A DNA stretch of 10,911 nt. Source: an archaeon. Its GTDB lineage: Archaea > Hydrothermarchaeota > Hydrothermarchaeia > JALTZZ01 > JALUTC01. A model generated the notes under the pieces. It saw only the letters and a list, made by a program, of their open reading frames with translations, ran no database searches and was not told where the DNA came from. Shown here in pieces: positions 6,379-10,911 of this stretch. The translations under genes were made by a program, and so were the position numbers. The stretch covers positions 1 through 10,911 of the forward strand of contig JALUTC010000124.1 in assembly GCA_027058345.1 (NCBI GenBank), written 5' to 3'. Position 1 is the stretch's first letter; every line of letters begins with the position of its first letter.

Positions 6379-7422
6379 CTATCTTGGAATCTCAACTATA
6401 AATACTGAACCTCTTGGCTTATTATCTTCGACCCAAACTCTTCCACCATGAAGTTCGACTATTCTTTTAACAATTGCAAGTCCCAATCCTGTTCCTTTTA
6501 TGCCTTCCTTTGATTTACGTTCAAATCTCTTAAAGATTTTTTCCTTATATTCGTCTGGAATTCCTATACCGAAATCTTTGACATATATTCTAACCTTACC
6601 ATCTAATTCTTTCGATTCAATTATGACTTTAGAATTTTCGTACGAATATTTTATAGCGTTGTCCAACAAATTTTCTATAACATTTATAAATATGGGATTC
6701 AATTTTACAACAATTTCATTCACATTATTTATAATCTCAATATTCTTCTTTTTAGCCTTATTTTCAAGCGATTTTATAACTGTTTCGACAAGCTTTCTCA
6801 AATTCATATCAATTTTCTTAAAATCGGAAATCTTTTGCAACTTTGCAAGTTTTATACTATCCCTAACAATTTCGATAATTCTTTCGATGCAATCTTCCAT
6901 CCTATTTAAAACATTCATTATTTCAGGACTAAGATTGTATCCCTTTAATATTTCTACATAATTTTTAAGGGAAAATATTTGATTGAGAATATCGTGAGAG
7001 ATAATATCCAATGCAACAATATTTCTCCGAATAATGTTCTTTAACAAAAACATTTTTCTATTTAACGCTCTTAATTTATCTATAAGATTTTCCTTATCAG
7101 TTATATCCTTTAATATACAAAGAAATGTCCCAAAATCTTTCAGGTAATAAACATGAACGAGAGCATTTATCGAATTTCCATTCTTCGTAATTACCCTTGT
7201 TTTATATATTTCTTCATAATAATTGTATTCCTTTATCAATTCCAATGCTTTCTCAAATCTATTTTTCATCGTCTCCTTTTCACTTTCGTGTATAAATTCC
7301 ATGAAATGTTTACCAATGACTTCCTCTGGTTTATATCCATATTTTTCAACATTTTTGCTAATATACGTAAATCTGCCAGATTTATCCACCATGAAAATAA
7401 CTTCATCGCTCAAATATTCCAT
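6379..7422 (-). CDS. Cytoplasmic PAS-domain sensor histidine kinase (orphan)
   Basis: This two-component kinase has 347 residues from the ATG. An N-terminal PAS domain runs from about 4 to 112 (VDKSGRFTYISKN, then GYKPEEVIG, ending in FLCILKDITDKE). A helical dimerisation segment follows with phospho-acceptor H143 in ISHDILNQ, the HDIxN form common in archaeal kinases. The HATPase domain shows the N box ENLLDNAIKYS (about 250-260), G1 DFGIGIP (about 283-289), F box IFKRF and G2 GTGLGLAI (about 310-317). No membrane segment or signal peptide is visible, so it should sense a cytoplasmic or diffusible cue. No response regulator lies in the window. I chose ATG at 7420-7422 because GTGAT lies four bases upstream, matching the tyrS and aIF1A geometry; a GTG at 7431 would add three residues. 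Position between the pyrophosphatase (33 bp) and tyrS (44 bp) suggests co-transcription. Confidence 0.92.
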   Translation of the reverse strand: MEYLSDEVIFMVDKSGRFTYISKNVEKYGYKPEEVIGKHFMEFIHESEKETMKNRFEKALELIKEYNYYEEIYKTRVITKNGNSINALVHVYYLKDFGTFLCILKDITDKENLIDKLRALNRKMFLLKNIIRRNIVALDIISHDILNQIFSLKNYVEILKGYNLSPEIMNVLNRMEDCIERIIEIVRDSIKLAKLQKISDFKKIDMNLRKLVETVIKSLENKAKKKNIEIINNVNEIVVKLNPIFINVIENLLDNAIKYSYENSKVIIESKELDGKVRIYVKDFGIGIPDEYKEKIFKRFERKSKEGIKGTGLGLAIVKRIVELHGGRVWVEDNKPRGSVFIVEIPR

Positions 7423-7455
7423 ATATATCACATAAAAAGTGCCTAAAGATATTCT

Positions 7456-8001
7456 TTACTCTTCTAGAAGTTTTACGTATTTAATCATTTTCTCCAAAGC
7501 TTTCACCCTATGACTTATCCTATTCTTTAACTCATAATCCTCGGCAAACGTCTTATCATATCCCTTTGGAATAAATATTGGATCGAAGCCAAACCCTTTA
7601 CTACCTCTTATTTCCTTGGATATATATCCTTCGACAATCCCTTTAAATATTTTAACGTCACTCTTATACTTAAGACCAATTACGGATACGAAATATGCCT
7701 CTCTATTTTCAATACCTTCCAATAATTTCAAAATTCCATTAAGACCTAAAGTTTTATATACATAGCTCGAATATACTCCTGGAAATCCGTTCAATGCTTT
7801 TATGAATAATCCGGAATCTTCAATAAAAGAATTTTCAACATTTATCCTTTCAATAGCATACCTGACAACATCTTCCAAATTTTCGGCCTGAATTTCTACA
7901 TATCTTTGATTTATCCATTCAACTTTAATACCATGTCTCTCTAAGAAATTTTTCACTTCTTCATATTTATTCCTATTGGATGTTATAAAGTATAACTTCA
8001 T
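7456..8001 (-). CDS. XTP/dITP pyrophosphatase (HAM1/RdgB family)
   Basis: This 181-residue house-cleaning enzyme hydrolyses dITP, ITP and XTP to the monophosphate and pyrophosphate, keeping deaminated purines out of DNA and RNA. The family motifs are present: TSNRNK at 7-12 (the SxNxxK nucleotide-binding start), catalytic EDSGL at 61-65 with D62, FPGVYSSY at 73-80, GFGFDPIF at 136-143 and SHR at 163-165, which contacts the purine base. Length is normal for the family. The ATG overlaps the hisS TGA as ATGA (4 nt), strongly indicating translational coupling to hisS. The histidine kinase follows after a short gap. No sign of degradation or transfer. Confidence 0.95.
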   Translation of the reverse strand: MKLYFITSNRNKYEEVKNFLERHGIKVEWINQRYVEIQAENLEDVVRYAIERINVENSFIEDSGLFIKALNGFPGVYSSYVYKTLGLNGILKLLEGIENREAYFVSVIGLKYKSDVKIFKGIVEGYISKEIRGSKGFGFDPIFIPKGYDKTFAEDYELKNRISHRVKALEKMIKYVKLLEE

Positions 8002-9203
8002 AAATTTTTTATATATTCCTCAAAATTTTCAATGGGAACCTCTTCCTGAACATTTCTCTTCAAATCTTTAATCGTAATGTATCCCTTTTCAATTTCCTCT
8101 CCAACAATTATAAAGAAGTCAATTCCTTTACTATTTGCATATTCCAAAGATTTCTTTATCTTTTTCCTCATAATTTCCATCTCACATTTGTAATATTTCC
8201 TAACAATCCTTAATATTTCAAGAGCCTTCTTATAATATTTTTTATCGAAGAGAAATAGCATGAACCTCCTTTCAGAAACCTCTGGCAATACATTTTCCCT
8301 CTCTGCTGAAAGAATTACCCTATCCAATCCAAATGCAAATCCACACGCTTTTATATCGAATCCAAACAATTCTCCCAATGAATATACTCCACCCCCACAT
8401 ATCTGTTTCTGTGCTCCAAGTTTATTGTTGTGAATCTCGAACACTATCCCAGAATAATAATCAAGTCCTCTGACAATTGAAAAATCTACTTTATATCTAA
8501 CACCAGCATCGTCCAAATAATCCATGAGTAATAACATATCCTTACCAGCAATTTCTTCCAATTCATTCCTTCCACCACTAAATGTTATAATTGATAATAT
8601 CTTTTCATAATTTATATCATATTCCTTTAATTTTTCAATTTCTCCCTTATCTATATGTCTTAAAATTTTACTTCTTATTCTATCATCTACATCTGATAAT
8701 AGATTTTTCAATACTTCAACATTTCCAATCCTTATTTCGTAATGCTTTATGTTTAATCTTTTGAGAACATCATCCGCCATTATTATAAGTTCTGCCATTG
8801 CTTCGGGACTATTCGTTCCAATAATTTCAACTCCTGCCTGCCAGAATTCTCTATATCTACCAGCTTGCGGTTCCTCGTATCTAAAGCAGTTGGTTATATA
8901 GTATAATCTTAAGGGATGAGGTCTATTTCTAAGATTTGATACGTAAAATCTTATTACTGGTGTCGTAACCTCTGGTCTCAAAATTAGGTCCTTTCCAGAT
9001 TTATCCTTAAATATGTAAGCATGTTTCAGCACCTCTTCTCCAGATTTTTTTAAAAATAGTTCAAGATATTCAAACGTCGGCGTTAATATTTCCTCGTATC
9101 CATAACTTTCAAAGACGCTTCTCATCACGCCTTCAACATATCTTCTCTTCTTCATATCTTCTGGTGAAAAATCTCTGGTACCTTTAACTCTAGAGATTGC
9201 CAT
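7998..9203 (-). CDS. hisS: Histidyl-tRNA synthetase
   Basis: This 401-residue class II synthetase charges tRNA-His. The N-terminal GTRDF at 8-12 and the Thr/Pro block TPTFEY start the catalytic domain. Motif 2 is at about 100-128, with R108 in NCFRYE and the EPQAGRYREFWQ loop. The histidine-specific motif RGLDYYSG is at 245-252, CGGGVY at 269-274 reflects the second HisRS signature, and motif 3 GFAFGLDR ends at R295. Residues from about 315 form the anticodon-binding domain. HisZ, the catalytically dead paralogue in histidine synthesis, is unlikely because RGLDYY, motif 2 Arg and the anticodon domain are all retained. The ATG two codons before ISRVKGTRD fits the family. It is the first gene of the minus-strand block, diverging from the epimerase gene over 18 bp, and its stop overlaps the next gene by 4 nt. 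Confidence 0.96.
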   Translation of the reverse strand: MAISRVKGTRDFSPEDMKKRRYVEGVMRSVFESYGYEEILTPTFEYLELFLKKSGEEVLKHAYIFKDKSGKDLILRPEVTTPVIRFYVSNLRNRPHPLRLYYITNCFRYEEPQAGRYREFWQAGVEIIGTNSPEAMAELIIMADDVLKRLNIKHYEIRIGNVEVLKNLLSDVDDRIRSKILRHIDKGEIEKLKEYDINYEKILSIITFSGGRNELEEIAGKDMLLLMDYLDDAGVRYKVDFSIVRGLDYYSGIVFEIHNNKLGAQKQICGGGVYSLGELFGFDIKACGFAFGLDRVILSAERENVLPEVSERRFMLFLFDKKYYKKALEILRIVRKYYKCEMEIMRKKIKKSLEYANSKGIDFFIIVGEEIEKGYITIKDLKRNVQEEVPIENFEEYIKNL

Positions 9204-9221
9204 ATAATTATTTCTATTTTT
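9204..9221. promoter_or_regulatory. 18-bp divergent intergenic region between hisS and epimerase
   Basis: Only 18 bp, including the perfect 8-bp palindrome ATAATTAT at 9204-9211, separate the two start codons. Neither gene has a Shine-Dalgarno sequence. The gap cannot hold two TATA boxes plus start sites, so the promoter elements must lie within the opposite gene's first codons. TTTAACT at 9183-9189 (+ strand) is a weak TATA candidate for the epimerase gene. I could not place a convincing box for hisS. Confidence 0.35.
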
Positions 9222-10472
9222 ATGAAATTGTTAATCTCTGCTGGAACAAGGCCTGAAATTATAAAATTATTTCCAATAATGAAGGAGCTTGATAGAAGAG
9301 GAATAGATTATGTATTTGTTTGGACAGGACAACATTATGATAAAAACCTCTTTGAAATATTTATAAAAGAATTTAATATAAAGAAACCAGACTTTAACCT
9401 AATGATTGGTTCTGGAGATCATGCAACTCAAACATATAAAATAATTAAGAGATTATCCCCGATTATTAAAGAAGAAAGGCCCGATATCGTTATAGTTCAA
9501 GGAGATACAAATTCCTGCTTAGCATCTGCATTAACAGCTGTAAAGATGAAGATTCCAATAGCTCACGTAGAAGCAGGTTTGAGAAGCTTCGACATGAGAA
9601 TGCCCGAAGAAATTAATAGAAGAGTTGTTGACCACATATCACAAGCATTATTTGCACCTACGGAAAATGCTGCCAGAAATTTAATCCTTGAAGGAATCGA
9701 TTCAAGTAGAATATTTTTAACAGGGAATACAATTGTCGATGCTGTAAAATTTTTTGAAAATAAATTAGATTGTTATACATATGAAATTAAGGATTTAAGA
9801 AATTATATACTTCTGACAATACATAGAGAGGAAAATACAAATAAAAAAAGGTTGAAATTTATCTTCGAAACATTATTGGAAGTTGAAGATGAAATAGTTT
9901 TTCCAATTCATCCAAGAACAAAAAGGGCACTTATCAAAGCAGGTTTGTATGATAAAATTAAGAGAAAATTCATAATAAAGGAGCCTCTAGGTTATGTTGA
10001 ATTTTTATGCTTGCTAAAAAATTGTAACATTGTTGTAACAGACTCTGGCGGAGTTCAAGAGGAAGCACTAACGTTGAAAAAGCCATGCGTAACTATAAGG
10101 GAGAATACTGAAAGGGTGGAAAGTATATTAATGGGATTTAACATATTAACTGGATATAGTAAAGATAGGATATTGAATGCTATAGAAGAAGCAAAAAGGA
10201 TTAAAGTCAATTATGACAAGAATCCTTACGGAGATGGGAATGCTGCAAAGAAAATAGTCGACATATTATTAAATAAAGATTTTGATATACAACATATAAA
10301 CTTTCTCGAGAGGAATTTTCTAAGAGGTGTAAGGTTAATCTATGAAGACATTTCGGTAAATGAATTCGAATCAAAAAATAAGTGTAAAGTGAATGCAATA
10401 ATAAGGAATGGGAAAATTCTAATACCAAGCAACTCAAAATTATTCAGGGGAGATATTGTTATATACTTATAA
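9222..10472 (+). CDS. wecB: UDP-N-acetylglucosamine 2-epimerase (non-hydrolysing) with C-terminal RCK_C-like domain
   Basis: This 416-residue enzyme interconverts UDP-GlcNAc and UDP-ManNAc, the entry to ManNAc and ManNAcA glycans. The GT-B epimerase fold covers about 1-350: GTRPE at 8-12, QGDTNS at 93-98 with D95, HVEAGLR at 115-121 with E117, PEEINRR at 128-134, H201 in TIHREEN, TDSGGVQEEA at 273-282 and RENTERVES at 293-301. D95, E117, a Glu in PEE and H201 match the catalytic set of the bacterial enzyme. Family members normally end near DGNAAKKIVDIL, here residue 349. The additional residues, about 353-416, resemble an RCK_C (TrkA_C) domain: a strand DIQHINF, FLRGVRL, then KVNAIIRNGKILIP and LFRGDIVIYL, matching the RCK_C pattern of vxaIxRxGxxxxP...LxxGDxLxV. 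No frameshift is involved. The start is fixed by the MKLLISAGTRPE opening. The stop overlaps the convergent HTH gene by 6 nt. Confidence 0.93.
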   Translation: MKLLISAGTRPEIIKLFPIMKELDRRGIDYVFVWTGQHYDKNLFEIFIKEFNIKKPDFNLMIGSGDHATQTYKIIKRLSPIIKEERPDIVIVQGDTNSCLASALTAVKMKIPIAHVEAGLRSFDMRMPEEINRRVVDHISQALFAPTENAARNLILEGIDSSRIFLTGNTIVDAVKFFENKLDCYTYEIKDLRNYILLTIHREENTNKKRLKFIFETLLEVEDEIVFPIHPRTKRALIKAGLYDKIKRKFIIKEPLGYVEFLCLLKNCNIVVTDSGGVQEEALTLKKPCVTIRENTERVESILMGFNILTGYSKDRILNAIEEAKRIKVNYDKNPYGDGNAAKKIVDILLNKDFDIQHINFLERNFLRGVRLIYEDISVNEFESKNKCKVNAIIRNGKILIPSNSKLFRGDIVIYL

Positions 10473-10679
10473 ATCTTCTAATTTAAATATATCTTCAACC
10501 TTTAAATTGAAGAATCTCGCAATTTTTAATGCCAGGCATAGCGATGGTTTGTACTTTCCCTTTTCTATAGCTATGATTGTTTGCCTCGAAACTCCTAGAG
10601 CCTTAGCAAGTTCCTCTTGAGTTATTCCTCTTCTCCTTCTAATTTCCCCTAATCTATTCCTTATCTTGCACTCAACCAT
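10467..10679 (-). CDS. Small Xre/Cro-type helix-turn-helix transcriptional regulator
   Basis: This 70-residue protein is essentially a single HTH_3 domain. The helix-turn-helix is at about 20-41 (TQEELAKALGVSRQTIIAIEKG), followed by GKYKPSLCLALKIARFFNLKVEDIF, the pattern of the small YgzD/YozG-like regulators. There is no ligand or dimerisation domain. Its ATG lies 19 nt inside the 3' end of the upstream membrane-protein gene, in another frame, and no Shine-Dalgarno is visible. Either translational coupling or an internal promoter is needed; a TATA-like TTTATATGC (minus strand, 10709-10717) would give a leader of about 8 nt. Regulators of this family in archaea are commonly encoded beside DUF2178-like membrane proteins, as seems to be the case here. 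The target is unknown; autoregulation of the pair is a reasonable guess. Its 3' end overlaps the epimerase gene by 6 nt. Confidence 0.9.
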   Translation of the reverse strand: MVECKIRNRLGEIRRRRGITQEELAKALGVSRQTIIAIEKGKYKPSLCLALKIARFFNLKVEDIFKLEDL

Positions 10680-10911
10680 AACAATAATTTATAAATCAAG
10701 AAGTGTAAGCATATAAATAAAAAATATGCTGTAAAGAATCCAAGGTAAAAACTCTTCGAAATATTCACTATGCCAAATTCTCTAAGTAAGAACATTCCAA
10801 GGAAAATTATCGATAGTATTGCAAAAGAATATCTAAGAGAGATTAAATAATAATATTCTTCTCTCTCATCCGTAACTATTCCAACTTCCTTCCTCTTAAA
10901 ATATGTATAAC
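10661..10911 (-). CDS. Small two-helix membrane protein, DUF2178-like, C-terminal part (5' truncated by window edge)
   Basis: The frame is open on the minus strand from the window edge (first full codon 10909-10907) to TAA at 10663-10661, giving 82 residues with no start in view. It opens with a basic stretch (YFKRKE) and VTDERE at 12-17. Two hydrophobic segments follow: about 27-42 (SFAILSIIFLGMFLL) and about 54-78 (FYLGFFTAYFLFICLHFLIYK and onward), ending in LSAR. The TDER motif ahead of two membrane helices, directly upstream of a small Xre-type regulator, resembles archaeal DUF2178 proteins; I recognise the layout more than the sequence. The function of that family is not established. 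The 19-nt overlap with the HTH gene implies joint expression. The frame is missed if an ATG is required, because the start lies beyond the window. Confidence 0.75.
   Translation of the reverse strand, partial: YTYFKRKEVGIVTDEREEYYYLISLRYSFAILSIIFLGMFLLREFGIVNISKSFYLGFFTAYFLFICLHFLIYKLLLWLSAR
10709..10717 (-). promoter_or_regulatory. Possible internal TATA box for the HTH regulator
   Basis: On the minus strand this reads TTTATATGC, preceded by a run of T. Its centre is about 34 bp upstream of the regulator's ATG, which would place the transcript start about 8 nt before it. It lies inside the membrane-protein coding sequence. Support is by spacing and composition only, in AT-rich DNA where chance matches are common. 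Confidence 0.25.

Noticed and set aside
6500..6961. Long + strand open frame (153 codons) opposite the histidine kinase.
   Set aside because: It is antisense to conserved kinase motifs (G1, N box and part of the helical region), its translation is a Phe/Ile/Ser-rich string typical of a reversed AT-rich gene, and no domain or start signal is visible.
7429..7431. GTG as the start of the histidine kinase.
   Set aside because: The GTG is itself part of GTGAT, which sits four bases before ATG 7420-7422 with the same geometry as the tyrS and aIF1A ribosome-binding sites; the ATG is preferred, though the longer form is not excluded.
7153..7446. Overlapping + strand open frames of 97 and 70 codons opposite the PAS domain.
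   Set aside because: Both are antisense shadows with Phe/Ile-rich composition and no motif or ribosome-binding site.
10207..10437. Minus-strand open frame opposite the epimerase C-terminal extension.
   Set aside because: The epimerase frame runs continuously through here and matches RCK_C; the reverse frame is Leu/His/Ser-rich with no recognisable pattern.
9222..10472. The C-terminal extension of the epimerase as a frameshift or assembly artefact joining two genes.
   Set aside because: The frame is continuous, the composition does not change at the junction, there is no ribosome-binding site or start codon for a separate small gene, and the extension is about the right length for one complete RCK_C domain.
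1..10911. tRNA, rRNA, CRISPR repeats, insertion-sequence ends or riboswitches.
   Set aside because: Nearly all bases fall in recognised coding sequence, the largest gap is 97 bp, and I saw no tRNA-like cloverleaf, direct-repeat array, transposase fragment or terminal inverted repeats.

Overview
The window is gene-dense, AT-rich archaeal chromosome (by eye about one third G+C). The evidence for Archaea is the gene content: a PIN/ATPase/KH protein (PINA), an archaeal RIO1 kinase, aIF1A, a short archaeal-type tyrosyl-tRNA synthetase and a type I glutamine synthetase. Perfect GGTGAT Shine-Dalgarno sites and TATA-like boxes near apparently leaderless starts agree. The lineage cannot be fixed from this sequence. 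A PAS histidine kinase and a DUF2178-like/HTH pair lean towards a euryarchaeal-type, probably thermophilic organism, but that is inference.

Layout. (1) On the + strand at the left edge are the 3' end of glnA and, 33 bp later, a CAD-like dihydroorotase (pyrC); both serve nitrogen and pyrimidine metabolism. (2) A long minus-strand block runs from about 9203 down to 1601: hisS, an XTP/dITP pyrophosphatase, a cytoplasmic PAS histidine kinase, tyrS, aIF1A and rio1. After a 97-bp gap with its own probable promoter come PINA and a PP1-like phosphatase. Most junctions overlap or nearly touch (4 nt, 24-33 nt, 44 nt, 16-nt overlap, 1 nt, then 1-nt overlap), so two co-transcribed groups are likely. (3) On the + strand, diverging from hisS across only 18 bp, is a non-hydrolysing UDP-GlcNAc 2-epimerase with an unusual C-terminal extension. 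(4) On the minus strand at the right edge, the 3' end of a small membrane-protein gene overlaps by 19 nt a 70-residue Xre-type regulator, which in turn overlaps the epimerase tail to tail.

How the genes fit together. hisS, tyrS, aIF1A and rio1 form a translation and ribosome-maturation group, with the nucleotide-pool cleaner attached by an ATGA overlap. The histidine kinase inside this group has no response regulator in view. PINA, a putative Holliday-junction ATPase, is translationally linked to a protein phosphatase and lies just downstream of a protein kinase.

Most notable observation: the epimerase ends in about 64 residues that look like a complete RCK_C (TrkA_C) ligand-binding domain, a domain known mainly from potassium channels and transporters. 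This suggests direct small-molecule control (possibly c-di-AMP) of the first step towards UDP-ManNAc glycans. No RNA genes, CRISPR arrays or mobile elements were seen, and no gene-free stretch exceeds 100 bp.
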